A stretch of DNA of 64,000 bases, from contig OY821772.1 of NCBI GenBank assembly GCA_963682175.1, forward strand, positions 47,266,925-47,330,924. The letters are read 5' to 3'. Below are positions 1-14,541 of the stretch, piece after piece. How positions within the stretch are numbered: position 1 is the stretch's first letter; every line of letters begins with the position of its first letter. A program made the position numbers and the translations under genes. The notes beneath the pieces were generated by a model. It did not search any database. It was not told where the DNA came from and saw nothing but the letters and a program-made list of their open reading frames with translations. Source of the DNA: Triglochin maritima (taxonomy: Eukaryota; Streptophyta; Magnoliopsida; Alismatales; Juncaginaceae).

Positions 1-429
1 TTGGTGAACTACGTATCAGGGGGAGTAGATTTCTAATTATCATCCCTAAAGAACAATTATCCCTGAAGAATCATACCCAGAAGGCTTATAACTGTACTTT
101 TTTCCTTTTTCAAAATTTTGTCCCACAAGGTTTTACTTAACAAGGTTTTTAACGAGACAGCTTGCGCAATTGTTTTAACATATGTCATGCACTCTTTTTC
201 GCTTAGCTATTTTCCCACTAGTTTTTTATAACAAAGTTTTTAATGAGACATGAAAATAACACTATTTTCCAACATAGTGTATAAATATATATTGAAATGA
301 GGAGGAGAATTATACGCTCTGCACTATTTTTTCCTTCACCAAGTTTTTTGTCCCACAGGGTTTTACTTGGCAAGGTTTTTAACGAGGCATATCGAAAGCG
401 TATACCAAAAGGTGATTATCCAATGGGGA
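1..429 (+). mobile_element. Ty1/copia-type retrotransposon remnant, 3' internal untranslated region
   Basis: Three diverged copies of a phrase built on GGTTTTTAACGAGGCA (near 121-162, 210-250 and 345-389) are interspersed with 'tcccacaaggttttac'. Repeats of this kind are characteristic of the stretch after the RNase H domain of plant copia elements. The segment ends in a short purine run, ggggag, at about 424-429, which fits a polypurine tract lying directly before a TGTTATG LTR start. No pol coding sequence is visible, so the element is truncated by the window edge or decayed. Confidence 0.55.
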
Positions 430-700
430 GTGTTATGAAAATTGTATATAGTGGATGATTCACCTTCCAAGATGGTTCATATTCCAACCAATCTATTATA
501 ACTCCTCTATTAAAATGTGTTGTAATGTGCATTATATTTACATCATTATTTAATGTAGACTATGTAACTTACACACATCTATGTGTATATATATGGGGTT
601 GTAGTATGTATTGAGAACATACAAAAAGAGATGAAATACAACGCCTTCATTCTCCCTCAACTTCTTGTCCTTTTGTTTGATCGTTATTTTACAACACAAT
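430..700 (+). mobile_element. Probable 3' LTR of the copia-type element
   Basis: The sequence begins TGTTATGAAAATTGT immediately after the purine tract and runs through an AT-rich body. It includes a TATATATATGGGG promoter-like stretch near 587-600 and a CTTCATTCTCCCTCAAC-type segment, both common in short copia LTRs. The 3' boundary is uncertain; an ACAACA near 690-700 is plausible. The partner LTR and target duplication are outside the window or not recognisable. Confidence 0.45.
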
Positions 701-3700
701 GTATATTTTTTTTGTTTTTTCTCAACTATTTTGTCTTTTTAAGTACCAATTTCTTCCAAATTACAAAAAGTCAATTAAGTTATGCATGATAAAGATATAT
801 GTCTGAACCTCATCAGAAAGTCTGACACAATATATAACAGAGAACTCATTAGGATAATATTCTACTAAACGAATTTGTTTGTCTTTATCAAAGCAAAGAA
901 GAATTACTTGGATCTAAACAAAACATCCAAATGAATAATTTTGTATTGGTTACATTGAAGGCCCGTTTAATTCTTGATTAAATTCTTGTTTTTATGACAA
1001 ATAAAACATATATGCACTGTGTAATTGCCAAAATACGTTTCATCATATGTAATGTAAACACAAAATCAAAATATTGAAGGGACATTGAAATATTAGGAAA
1101 AATAATGAATTGCTTGGAGGAAAATGTTGTATTTCATTAATTCCTTAGAATTTTCAAAATCAAGACACTTGGAAAATACATATACTAAAACTAAGAATGA
1201 TTTCATCAAAGTTGAAAACTATTAAAAAAGGAATTGTAGAAAGAAAAAACTTGTATTTTATTGGTTCCTTAATATTATCAAATTTAAGAAAGAGATGGGT
1301 GACCCTCATGATATTTTGCCATACATTTTGGAAAACATTGTATACTACTTTAAATAATTTTAACATTTCAGGAGGACAACCACCCCATAATATTTTATTA
1401 TACTATTTGGAAAATATTGTATACTAATACTCTCTTGAAAATGTTCATTTCAAGGGGACTGTCCCCCTTGGTTTTGCCCTTAGGTAGGACCAACGTTCAA
1501 CTGATCAACTCTGTCCTAGCCTACCACCTTGATCTTTGCCATGCCAGGGCCAAGAAAATGATAGAGCACAATAAAAAATTACATGAGTTTGCTCAAACTT
1601 GTTTATTCCCAAATTTTCTGCCTCTCAGGCTCTCACTCATTAGACTCTATGACTGAGCTTTGCTTATGATATATGAATGATCACAGCCATTCAATACTGG
1701 GAGTACGTCTTAATATTGTGACATATATGAAATATATGACAACTTTAAACGACTTCGCTTCATATTCTATATATGGCAACACCATTCACTGGCCTCACAT
1801 GTGCACTGCGAACAGAGCTTTTATGAATCGACCCCAGCTGTATATATACAAAACAAACCTCATTCAATGCCCCATCAGTTACCTTCCTCAATTTTCTCTT
1901 CACCTTGTCTTCTTCTCCAATTAAAATAAACATCATCTTACCAAATAACAAGTAAAGCGAAAACAGTGTCACTACATTACAAAACACGAGACGAAAGGTG
2001 GAAGTCAGAGTGGTTAAGACGTATTATGTTACAAAAGAATATATGTTTGATTTGTCTCATTCTTAACTTGTTCCACACACTGACAGTCTTTTTGGGTAGC
2101 ACTTCTGAAGAAGCGTTTGAATCCAAACCTGCAACATAGAAAAATGGAAGGATGCATGAAATAAACATATAATTGGGATCAGGAGATCAAATATACTAAT
2201 CTTGCAAGCCAAATGGTGCTAATAACATTAACTTAATTTAAAATGGTATACGTCAGTCAAAATTGGCAAAGTATAAGAACCTTAATTCTGCACTGGTATC
2301 ATTTGACATTTAACACTATTACTTTTCTAGAATATAAAGAGAAAAATTAACCCAGTATCTGAAACATCCAGAAGGACAAAGAAACTACACCACATAACAA
2401 GAACCAACCTCTTATAAGAAAAGGAAATACAAAAAAAGAAGGTTTCACCCAAATCAAGCTGTCATAATAATTGGAATACTGAGACCCTTGGGTCAATGAG
2501 AAATATGAAAAACGAGTGGTGTGAATGGTCTACATAGTGGCAGCATGGGCAAGAAAAATGATCCATTCATGTTGCCATTGGAGGGAAGGAACAAAGCTGC
2601 GGAGATGCATGTGTTAGCAAGTTAGAAGTCAAAATAAAAGGGTGGTATTTTTTTATGCAAAATGTTGTGTTAGAAAGTGACCAGCATGTGAAAAACCACT
2701 GTTCCATGGATCCAAAAGTCAAAAAACTGCGAGTTCTAGGTGAAGAAAGTTACCTAAAAGAGCCAACAATCTAGAAGTATCAAGTCCAGGACTTATATGA
2801 ACTTTTCTACGTAAGAAATAAATAAAATATAAAGAAGAGAAAGAATAAGAACACTTTTACCGACAGTTCTTCTGTGATTTCTCTCCAATGTGGAGGAATT
2901 TGTAAATTGTACATGGCAAATGTTGGTTTAGGGGAATGAAGCCTGGTCCGAGGTCACATACCAACAACAACCAACCTCATGAGGTAGAGCATCTCTCTTG
3001 TGGTCCATAATGGTGTCATATGTGAGCTCGAAGACCTCGGGCTAGACAACGTTCCCCTCAACCAATATAGCCTCGTTATCCCTTCTTGCAAACCAACACC
3101 CCCACAAAATAATTTTGATGAGGGAAGAGAGCTAGAGAGAGAGATGAGTGGGAGATGGGGATGGGAGGGGTGGTATATATGAGCAAATGGTCAGGGGAGA
3201 GGAAGGTGGGTCACTTATTGACATATAAATTATACATTCCTAAATGGCATAAAGGGCTCTACTGCTTGAATAAAAACTAACCCTAAATAACACAAATGAA
3301 AACATAACTCCATAAGCATTAACTACACACAAACATTTCCTCTCTCTCTCTACTGTTCCCATTGAAACCTGTGGCCACCTGAGCTCTTTTTCCTCTTGCT
3401 TTTAAATTTCCCAGGCAAACGAATAGAGATGTGAGGCCAACCCGTTGCTCCCGGTCAACCCCACAGCTGTTACATGCCAACTCTTCTCTATCAGAAGGAG
3501 ACAAAATTATTTAACAACTCACCTCCCTAAACATGGTTTGACATTACTAAGTAAAATACTCGTGGATTGTTGGATTAAAATATTATCTTGAGAAGTAAGC
3601 TGAAGAGTCACTTGAACTTAAGTAAAGGCTTGTTTAGAAATTTTTGGTCAGAAACATTAGTTTAGTTGAGCCTGAGATGCCCCAAATCAAAATGAGCCGG

Positions 3701-4101
3701 TCAAGTTTGAGCTATTATTTATTGCATATATATTACAAAGTAATTTGACTATTTTCCAGAAATCTAAGGCAATAAACGCTAGAGAAAAAAACCAGAACAC
3801 GTGAAGTCCACCTGGGCTTTGACAATATGAAGTCATCATTACCCTATTATTATTACCACTCTCTCTGGTTATTGTTTCCGTTAGGACAAGTTAGAGCCAT
3901 AAAAGATCAGACGGCCATAACACCGTGTATGGGCCAACGTACGGTGATCAGACGGGTGAGATGGAAGAATGCCGCAAGGCGTAGAGATCCATCCATAATG
4001 GTGAAATTTAAATCAAATTCCTGCGTTGGATTGGATTGGTTTCGTGTCTTGCACTCCACCACCACTGCTGCTGCTTCCCAGTGCTAGATAGGTGTAGTAG
4101 C
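701..4101. other. Intergenic, no gene recognised
   Basis: AT-rich sequence in which the open frames are short and overlapping and encode nothing I recognise. I saw no convincing exon, RNA gene or complete mobile element. Confidence 0.5.
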
Positions 4102-4534
4102 TACGCCTGCACATTAGTTGGATTCAAAGGGTAGACCGATCCAAACCCAATGGGTCGAGTTGGTTCGGTTCAGGAAAATCCAGAATCTACCGTGTCGATT
4201 CGGTTTTAAATCAAGATGGCGAGTTGAACAAAACCAACCCGATATCGGTAATGTATTTATAATATTATATTAGATATAAAATACATAGAGGATAATTTTG
4301 TTTGAGATTAGAATTTAAATTTGTTATTGAAATTTATGTAATTTTTTTGTGATTAGGATTTAAATTTGTTATTTAAACTTATATAGTTATGTTTGTTGTC
4401 TTAAATCAGTCCAACTGAACCGATCTAAACTGACTTTCCTAGTTCGGATTGTTTACACTCTTCGAACAATTGGGTTCTGGTTGTGTTGGGTTCTGGACTA
4501 GGACCGAACCAATCTAACCTATGTGCAGCCCTAC
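4102..4534. mobile_element. hAT-like miniature element with GGTTCGG-rich interior
   Basis: The left end TACGCCTGCACATTAGTTGG is mirrored by the right end, whose complement reads TAGGGCTGCACATAGGTTAG. The subterminal sequence is rich in GGTTCGGTT/AACCGA motifs on both sides of an AT-rich centre. This matches the general build of the elements at 22511, 54094 and 61233. I could not find a clean 8-bp target duplication (gtagtagc versus cctacgtg), so the exact ends are approximate. Confidence 0.45.
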
Positions 4535-7500
4535 CTACGTGTAGCTCTCTCTCTCTCCCCCCTATGCGTGTATTCCTATGTTTGATTGTGAATTTGTGAT
4601 GATGCCAATCAGTGTGTCATCATTTCATTCTGATTGGATGTGGTTATCGGGCTTTTAAATACTATATAATATAGTTTATTGTCAGGTGGTAATTTGATAC
4701 GTTAACATTTGATGGAAATGGAAATGAGTGTTCAACGTTTTTTCCCCCTTTCAAAGCTTGTAAAGATTTTATTATTACTATAAAACTAATGTCATCACAT
4801 TAGTCCCAAAACGTATAAAAGCAACACCTTGTGTTGCCAAATTAATAAAAGAATTGAAATAAGCAGTCATCTAATCCTCTACGATGATCCACTAACAAAA
4901 ACAACACGTGTGTTCAAGGTGTTTGTAGGAGTTGATATAATTAAGTGTCATGCATGCATTGATCTCTAGGAAACGATGCTTGAAATTAGGAAAGAGGGTC
5001 ATTGTTTCTTACGAGCGTTTAATGATGGAGATGTAGTGGGAAATCACGGCCACCCAAATTGCCACCGTCAGGTCAAGATTATTAAGAGGTAATTTTCACC
5101 AAACCATCATGTTACATTATATATCAAGATACGTAATGCAAAAAACTACTTTAAAAAAAGAAGCATCATATATCAAGATAAGATTTTGTGGGACATGTGC
5201 GTCGAATTATGCATTCGAGTTAAAAAGGCATGTCAAGATGAACGAGCACAAACAACCCTAATACGTAATCATCACTAAATTCCTTCTATGCGTATAACAG
5301 TGAGACAACACAAGTCATATAATTAACATGGACATAAATCTTGCATCATAAATGATCACTGACAAAATGGAGGTACATGTAAGTCTATAAAAACAATTAA
5401 AAAGGTGAAGACAGACCATATTATTTTCCAAAACCAACAAAATTTTGCCAATCAAGCAAAGGTTTACAGCAACTCAAGAAATGCGAAAGGTTACTGCTTT
5501 GATTTAAGTACTGTACGTACACATCTGGCACAGATGCTTACTGCTCACGTATAGGTGGAGAAGGTCCCAAGGATTCTTCTTAAGATTTCGCATTTTTTTT
5601 TTTAATATTATTATTATTATGAATTTTGGCTGACGCATAGTGAAAATCTAGTGTTCTACGATCCCTACACTACTACTACATTTGGTGTACATTGTCTCGT
5701 CTTATTACAACAAAACACGTCTCGTCTATTTCGGTCATATTTGTGGCAGCACGTCTTAGCTGTTCATTTCACAATCGGACGGTCAGGAATGAGGTAAGAG
5801 TGTTGTTGGTGTCGGTGTCAGCGGGAGCGGAGGTCCGGGAAACGAGGAGGGAAAAGAAGCAGAGCCCGTTTAATGAGGAAACAATAACATTCCATTAAAC
5901 TAACGTTATTATTAATTTAAATGTCATGACGTCTGTTTTGGATTTGCCACAATTATCATCATATCACTAGACAGATTAAACTCACGGGCATCTACTTTTG
6001 GATAAGTGCAGACTACTACCAAATACATCCCTTTTTTGCAGGAAAAAACAATACTTTATAAATTAATGTTGTCCTGAATATACGAATTGTTACAATCATA
6101 ATATTAGTTAGACGTGAGATTTTTTGTTCGACTCGTAGATATAGCAATATAGGGAAGGTAAAAGCAAGGTAACGGTAAGAGAATATGATTATTCCCAAAA
6201 AAAAATCCTTCACAGTCTTGTCCACTTTACAGTTTAACGTGCAATTTTTGCAATACTAATAATAATAATAATCAACGAGCTTGCTGCTTGTTAGCGCACC
6301 ATACCACGCTGCAATCAATTGGTTCGCAGAGAAGATATACTCATGTATTATGTATTAAGTTTCGTATGCGGTTTCAACAGTTTACTTCGGAAATAATTCC
6401 AAAAAATATCCCAGTTTAGTTCGAAAAAGATCAAAAAACAAACCTAGAATTTTAGGGTCGCGTGTGATGAGTCAGGAAGGACAAAACTGATAATTTCTTA
6501 CAAGAAGGAGACAGCGCCACGTCCTGCAATTAAATGTTCTGACATACGGGGGCACACTTGATGAGTCACGTGAGACAGATTTTCTCTTGATTGGACGACC
6601 TGGATTTAATGCTTTGTCATTATGGGACCCACACTGGGTAGAAGCTCAAATAATATGGTAATCATGACGGTGACTTGAATATATCAGACTGGCGAGAGTT
6701 GTGGGGACACGTCTTTTCACAACCTTCGGGACTCCAACTTGCTTTTATTGATTTTTTATCGAGCTAAGAATGATATAGCTTCTAAATTCTAACAGTAACA
6801 ATCACCACTTGAAGAACTTTCAAAAAATAAAATCCATTTATAGCAAGTGCGATTAGCTTAATTGGTATTTTAAATTTTGAAATAGTTAATGATAAAGAGA
6901 AACTGACAGCCGGATGATAACAAGTAAATAAAGTGGGAAGGCTTTAGAAAGGAAAAACTTTAACCATAAATGCAAGAGGTGTAAGAAGCTGAGCAAGTTA
7001 TTAGTGGCTTGTTTGACTGTTGCCTGAAGTTTCAAACCAAGCTGCGCAAAAGAAATGTCCAATGACTGCAGAGGCGTCAAAATAAACTAGAAATGATGCC
7101 AATTGTACATACCTGTATGATTCACCAGCCACACCAAATTATGTCAAACCAGTGGCATAGAAATACACAAGGTTTACTGAGAATCAGAGATGCTCGGATG
7201 CAACTACAAGGATGACTAAATGAACCCAATAGTTATTAAATATAGAAATTTTAAAATGTTCTCACATCCCACCGACTAATGCAAAAAAAACCAAAATTCT
7301 GCAATCAGTGTAGTCGGGCAAAGTAATAGTGGATGTTCAAGACCGATAATTAAGCATCCCATATGAACGTTACGTTCAAGTTTTAAAGTGACGAGCTGAT
7401 ACACATTTCTGCTATATAAAAGTTAAAAGGGCAATAATCATATGAAGGTCTCGGGTGCAAGAAAAGGTGTTCTGGTTCAGATGAATATCACTGTAGAGGG

Positions 7501-7919
7501 CGCAAAACTACGGATAAGCGATAAGATCATAAGAATGACACTCAATTCCTCAAGGATAAGGAAAATCACACGATGCATAATCAACAGCCAAGTCAATATA
7601 ATTCTATGGGCGAAGAAAGATAAGATCAACAATAGAGCATGAGGCTGACTGAAAGAGCGCAATACGATACCAAATTGCCATTTTCTTCCAACAAAGAGAA
7701 CGATATTACACTGTAAGCGACTAGCGTGCAGTTTCTAATACATATATTCCAAGATGGGGCTGGTGTAACTAATTACTTTATAAATACAATAATTATTTAC
7801 AAATATAAGTATGCTGAAAGAATATTACAGTAGTCAGAAAAAAAACACCTTATTTAAAAAAAAAGTTGGAAGCGGAAGGAAACCTTCGCATATACCTGAG
7901 ATAGGTGCTCCAAAGATTT
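4535..7919. other. Intergenic, including the probable 3' UTR of the PIP5K gene
   Basis: No coding sequence was recognised. The few hundred bases just below 7920 probably hold the 3' untranslated region of the minus-strand kinase gene. A short ATT/TTA microsatellite lies near 5600-5620, and AAT repeats near 6257-6272. Confidence 0.45.
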
Positions 7920-10900
7920 TCACATGTGCTCCGGGAAAACTTTTTCCAAGAAATCTAAAAATCTTCTTGAATACATCTTAGGTTCAACAGCAGATATTGA
8001 CAATGGATCATATTTCAGAGATTTACAAGTATGCTCTACTTTCTTGCTTGTGTTGTATTCTTGAAGTATGTCGATAATTCCAAAATAAAGTACGACATCA
8101 TAGTCGTCAAACAGATCCATGGCCGCAACCTTTGATATGTCTTTATGAAGGAACTTGTGCTTAGCTATTGCAGGCATGTTTACTCCTAATTGCACTCGAA
8201 GCCTGTAAAATCGAGGAATATATTTATGTTGATTGACTCGTGGAGCGGTGCCTTATGAGAGTTATCAACATAAGAATTCAAGTGAACTTCAACCCCTCGG
8301 CCCATTATGAGCCATGCAAGCATGTATTTTGGTAATTAGATATGAGAATGTCTTCTGATAAGCAAGTGAAGTAATCAGGGAAACAAATGCACCGTATTAG
8401 CCTCTGAGGTTCCTTGTTTCGACTCCTACTTCCAGGAATTTCCTCAAATCCTATTGTGACATCTGATGACAGGTTGACCACATAGCAGTAGGATGCTATG
8501 TCAAACAATTTTAACTGGTGGTAGCATATTCATTTCAAAGATTCAAAGAACAGGAACTGGATGATGATTTCAGCACCAAGCTTTAAGAGCTTGAAAATCC
8601 CCTGCCCTCTGTGGCAATCATGATCAAGCTCCAGACAATGATGTCATGTGGCAAAATGATGAATTGGCATCCAAATTTTGGAAGAATCATTCATATGAAT
8701 ACCAAATCGAACAAGAATTCAGAAGCCGACATCGAAGACATGTTCTATAATCTAAGCCACATTGACACTGTTAATAATTAGAAAGAACATTGTTGAATAG
8801 CCCGACTTTAGTAGGAACCAGAAAATCAATGAATAATTTCATTAGTTAAGATATTGGATAACTACATTTAGATCAATTGGCTCTTGATTGGACATCCACA
8901 ATTTAGTTAATGTAATTTAAACACACAATTAAAACTCATTAGGGAATCTTTATCATTATTAACAGTTTTCTTAGAAACATATTAGAGGAACAAAATAATA
9001 CCTTCCATTATCAGGTAAAAGAAGATCGACCTCCTCACCGCCAATGGCTGATCCTCTAAGTGTGCTTCCTCTGATGTGTGAACCACGAATGTTACTCACA
9101 GAACCAGGATCATGAGGAACCAAGTGGAAACCTCTTCTTGGGATAATTGACCCTTCAATGCTATTTCCTATCGGGGAAAAATCACTTTAACTAAAAAAAA
9201 CATGAAAAAGATGTGCAACAAAATGGTGGTAATTGATAATTTGGTCAGGAATAAATATTAGTCTAATAAGGAAATGTATGCCCCCTACCATCTGCTGGTA
9301 AGCCAAATTGACTTGTGGAACTTTGAAATTCTGACAACTTAAGATGTTCGGGTGCCCTAAAATGCACACCCAGTAGAAGGCTATAGTCAATTATATGCTG
9401 AGATTCCAGAAATAAGCAATCCAGAGAGAGTTGCCTGCACTGAACAGAATATTATTCAGTACGAACTAGAAGTCTACAACACTACGTCGCTGGTAAAATT
9501 CACACCTGAAAAGTGCTTCCCGCCACGATTCTTCCAAAAGGAAAATATGCGAAAGATCAAGATCCTTCAAAGTTGTTTTCTCATCAATCCTAGACTTATT
9601 TGTAGATCTTCCGTGCGATGAGCCTTTCAGATCATATCTACGGTGAATTCTTAATTCTGTGCAGAACATGTTCCCCATCACCATAAAACGAACCTGCAAT
9701 AAGAAAGTTTGACATTTACAAAAAATGTGAAGCTCATAAAAATGTGATCTTGCAAATTCAAGTAAACAGTTACCTTTCGTCCACCTTTAAATGTAATCCT
9801 ATGAAGCCCAAAAAACTTGGTTATGAGAGTATTTTCATGGGCATTTACATGAATATAATACTCAGGCAGCATCTTCAACAGAACCTACAAAGGGCAATAA
9901 GGTCCAGTCAGTACATAGTAAAAGAAGATAATGAAATCCAATTACTTCATGCGAATCGATTATATCTTCGTCACAAAGTAGCAAACTTATTCTTTCCGAA
10001 GATGAGTACAACCCTTCACTATGTAAATAGCTTGGATAGAAAATTGATAATCACATATATATAACTACCAACTTGTGAATTTAAGATCTAAAGAAGCTTT
10101 GAAATTGTTTGTTTGCATGATGACTTTCTTGTTAAGATGTTACCTAAAGTACCGGGAGAAATCCATCACTAAATAAAGGTTGTAGGTAAAGGAGCGTAGG
10201 TCTAGATGAAGCCATTTGAAACATTGTGGTCAACAGTATATCTTATCTAAGTAAATATTATGGTTGAACCACCTCACATCAGTCGATCTAGATGACTACT
10301 TGGAGTTTATAAAGACAAGCTTCGTTGTGCATTGAAGATGTTTATTGAGATTTTGTTCGTTGAAGATTTCAAAATGAGATTAATTAATTGCAGATCTAGC
10401 CAAAGAATGTTCATTTCGTGTTCATTTGAAGTTTCTTGAATTTTTGAACTTGTTATTTAAAATTCAGGTTTGTAGTGAGTCCGGAGCAATTTTACCAAGC
10501 TTTGATAACAATCCATTTATAATTGCTAGGACACGTAGTTCAAAAAACAACCATACAAATTCACACCAACCTTTTCTAAGATTTTCCTACCCATATATAG
10601 GCGATTTCCATGGATTTATTCACCCTTACATTTAAGAAAAGCAGAGAAGTCCAAGTCATTTGCTTTTAAGAACTGATGTGCTACATATAAAAAAAGAAAC
10701 AAGAATTGTTTTCTTCTGATGTGCTATATTGCTATGATATAAAAGTTCTTTGACCACTACGCTTGTCCTTGGTTTCCCGTCATTAGTTAAGGGCTGAAAT
10801 TGAATTTTCAAGGAATATATAAATTTTCATCTGAACGGTTGTAAAACGTCTCTCTTGTTGAAGGGTATAAAGCAGTTAGCTATCTGCAGTTAGCTATTTA

Positions 10901-13900
10901 GCACATTATATCAAAAGGTGGAAAATTCAAGCAAGAGTTGTGGGATGGGACTAGACAAGAGTATGCAGGCTTGTTTCCCAACGGAGACGAACTACTTTGC
11001 AGTTTTCCCATTTGCCGTTTTTACTTCTGATATTATTATGGTTATTGCTATTCTCGCTCATTCTTTTCGGTGAACAATTTTATGCCCTAATTTCATTTGA
11101 CCTGCATGGTTCTTTACTTCTTTCACATGTAATTTGTAACAGATACTCAAATTTTATGGATTTCTTAATGACTGTTTATAGGGTTGGATTGCTAACACAA
11201 ATATACAGCCCTCTTAAGAGGGCCTTTTTTCCGCATGGGTCCTTCCAATAAAGATAACACTGTAATAGTGTAATGTACAAAAGCCTGTTATACTAGTCTT
11301 CTGAATTGAAGTCCCTTGCTTTTTCTTTTATCGTTTGCAAATTGAATAACCCTATATCTATTTGTGACATTGTAAAAGTAAAAATTTCTTACTGGTCGAA
11401 AAAAAGTTTCTTAAAGTTGCATAGTCTCCCAATTAAGCCAAAAAATATAATCCTGACACCAGTTTCACTTTTATCTTCACTATTTTTTATGGCAACGTGC
11501 AGTAGGAAATAGAAACAGTTGAACAGGGGGCACAAAACCTAGTATCACTTGGTTTTTACCCAGTCTTAGTCTCAGAGTAAGAACAGACACAGAATAACAA
11601 TGAAATATGACCATGCCAGAAGAAAACACCAAAGACTGAACTTAAGTGTTAGAAATCAATAAAGGATAGTATAAAGAGCAAAATCTAACCTTTAGTTCAC
11701 GCTTCCTTAGCGTTTTTAATACGAACCTTTCATCTTGTGAAAGATAAAATATGCTGCCACTTTTTCCAGGAGAAGACAACTCTTTCAAATCATCTGCTCC
11801 ACATATTGATACCATGTAATCTGCAGCATCAATTTTAAACATCTCCCGAAGATTCCTGAAACACAGCTCTTATGATGAATTTATTAATTCTAAACAAAAA
11901 AACTATATGCCACTATGAATGCAAATTAACTGCTAATTAAGGGTAAAACATGATAGACGAGATAAATGTGCTCTACCATCAAGACAACTCAAGCTGGGTT
12001 GGAAGACTATAAAATGTTTCAGTTAAGATAGACAAAGGACAAATCTTCTTTCGAAAAAGCACACGTCTTGCTGAGGATGGTTTGCTTTGCTTTAATAGAT
12101 CAAATTTCAAAGCTATGAAGAGGCCCCAACAAATTTATTATTGGTTCACTAAAAGCTTGCTAGATCTTATTCAATCCTTAGATTACTTAAATAAGTTGTA
12201 CACAAGTAGTTCCATTAAGGGGAAGTTCTGGAACGAGACGTGGTGGGCACAAGATGTTCAAATGGTAATGTTACGTATAGCTCTTGAAAGATATGTTCAA
12301 GTGATGTGCACAAGATCTCTTTAAGACAAGGGTTCATGGCATTACCAAGGTGTAACACAAAATGTATTTCACCTTCAACGTGAATTTGATTTTTATCATT
12401 TAACAGAACCATCATTCATGCAAAAGCTTCAACTGCACATCTCAACCTGCCACAAGGCATGCTACATTAAATCTGCTCCATAAATCACCCACTACAAAAC
12501 TGATATCTCTGCTGGCATTCGATATATAATTTCCAAACATAAATAATTAAGTAGCAAGCTTACAAATCACTACATCTCAAGTAATGAACACATGTCTATT
12601 ATTTTACGATTCCGAGATATTTTCAGTAACGACAAAGACATTACAAACAAAATATAAACTTTTGATGAAATAGCCATGTAATTACAAAGGATGGTAAAAT
12701 ATCATTTTGCCATCAATGAGTTGTCAGTATTTCAAATGAATACTCGGATGACATGTGGTAACATAAAGGGAATTTTATCTACTACATAGTATTGTATTAC
12801 TATGCTATGCCATAAAAATCGTACTCATGATATCAAGGTAAAGGTACTTAAGGATGAAATTTTAATGTCCAAAAAAAAGCACCTGAAGACCATTGGACAG
12901 TAATCCTTCCAGAAGAATCCAATAGAATAATGTGGTGGAGTGAATTCAGAACCCTCTTTTGGAAAATACATCCGTATCCTAGCTCGAGGTCCAAAGTCAG
13001 AGGATCGAACTTCACGCTTCGGCACAGGGGTGATCTTTCCAACTGTGTACCTAAAGTTACTCCAAGAGTTTCCTTGTGTTAAGGACTGATATTGTCATAG
13101 TAAAGTTATTCCAAGTGAATTTGTGCATCATACATTTCTTTCTACCACCTAACGTCCCCACACCCCAACAAAAAACTCTAACAACACAGATTTTTTTTTA
13201 TTACAGAACAGGTCCAGGGTTTTACAAAACTGTTATCCTTAGTACTCCTTACATAACAATTTCGGACAACAAAATAAAAAGAGAGAGTTTCTAATGGCAT
13301 GTAGATGTAAAAAGAAAGAAAAAATACCTTATGCCCAGTTGCAGGTTCAGCATTAGATAAAAACTCCGGTCACCTTTAGTAATTGTTCTACAATGCTTTC
13401 GAGAAACTTCAGGTTTAAAGCTTGGTTGCCACTTCTTATCATTTGGGGGGCTACATGCAAGATATCCCACCTTCTCTGCAACCAAAACTCCTTGCACATA
13501 CTCACGCTCATAAAACGAGCAACTTTGAAACTCAGATGAACATGAGCAACAAGAAGCGCTGACCTGAAGTAAATTTTCTCCAATATCACTATGATTACAA
13601 ACCCTGTCAACCGATGTAGGCCTGTGTGAAATTCGCCCTGAGTGCCACAGATATCCAGCCGAAGCCCATTTGCAACAAATGTTTTCAATAGAAAAACAGT
13701 CTATGTATTTGAATTTGTTGGAATTTGCGAAGGAATCATGAGAGGTAGGATTAGGTGAACCATTGGAGCACTTGGACGAGCCATTTGATCGAACTGAAAA
13801 TTGTTTGCATTCGGCCGGATAAAAAAATCCTGGTCCATCCTTCTGCCCTTTAGTCCATGTTCCCACGTAATATGCTCCATCGGAGAATTTATAGGAACCA

Positions 13901-14541
13901 CGTCCATGCTCTAGTCCCTCTAGCCACAGTCCCTCATACATATCACCGTTTGCCCATCTCATAAGTCCACTTCCACACATTTTACCTGCCCTCCAACTCC
14001 CATTGTAAGTATTCCCATTACTCCACACGTACTTACCTCTACCATCCTGTATCCCTTCCCTCCAAGAACCTTCATAAACATCAGAGTTGCAATAGCTTTT
14101 CTTCCCCGGTCCATGCTGAACATTCATCCTCCATGAGCCTTCATATATCGAACCATCAACTCCAGTATAATTTCCAATACCATGTAAAAATCCACCAGAA
14201 ATTTCACCTACATATACCGCTCCAGATGCCCAGCATATCAGGCCCTTTCCTGTCATTTTACCTTTCTCCCATTCACCATCATACAATGTTCCATCACACC
14301 ACTTGTATTTCCCCGTGCCATGAGGAAGCAGCTCCTCAAAATTTCCAACATATTCATCGCCGTTTGGTAGAACTTTCTCACAGATCCTAATGCAAGATCA
14401 GAGAACAACCAGTACCAAATAAGATAAATACATTTTTTTAAAGTTGCCAAGTAACATATTGGGTATATCAAAATATGGCCTAAACTTAGCAACCGATTAC
14501 AGACTATACCTCTGACTGTCTTGAGTATCTTCCATAGTCAT
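7920..14541 (-). CDS. PIP5K: Phosphatidylinositol-4-phosphate 5-kinase with MORN repeats
   Basis: Phosphorylates PI4P to PI(4,5)P2 at membranes, by family knowledge. Exons (-): 14541-14510, 14386-13328, 13050-12883, 11855-11690, 9884-9774, 9693-9506, 9434-9289, 9167-9002, 8202-7920. Together they give 2319 nt, 772 aa and stop TGA, all in frame. Eight MORN repeats (YEGSW/YVGTW type) fill residues ~14-200. A Cys-rich linker follows, then the kinase domain from ~355. It shows the ATP loop [18 protein letters not shown] with Lys in VLKTL, the catalytic RRYDLKGS (Asp ~533), [11 protein letters not shown] (~590), the metal-binding IID in [12 protein letters not shown], and an activation loop beginning KKVEH. 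The Glu there is the type I (PI4P-specific) residue. Length and layout match plant B-type PIP5Ks. The final introns include one of ~1.8 kb (11689-9885). Which Arabidopsis paralogue it matches cannot be settled by eye. Confidence 0.95.
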
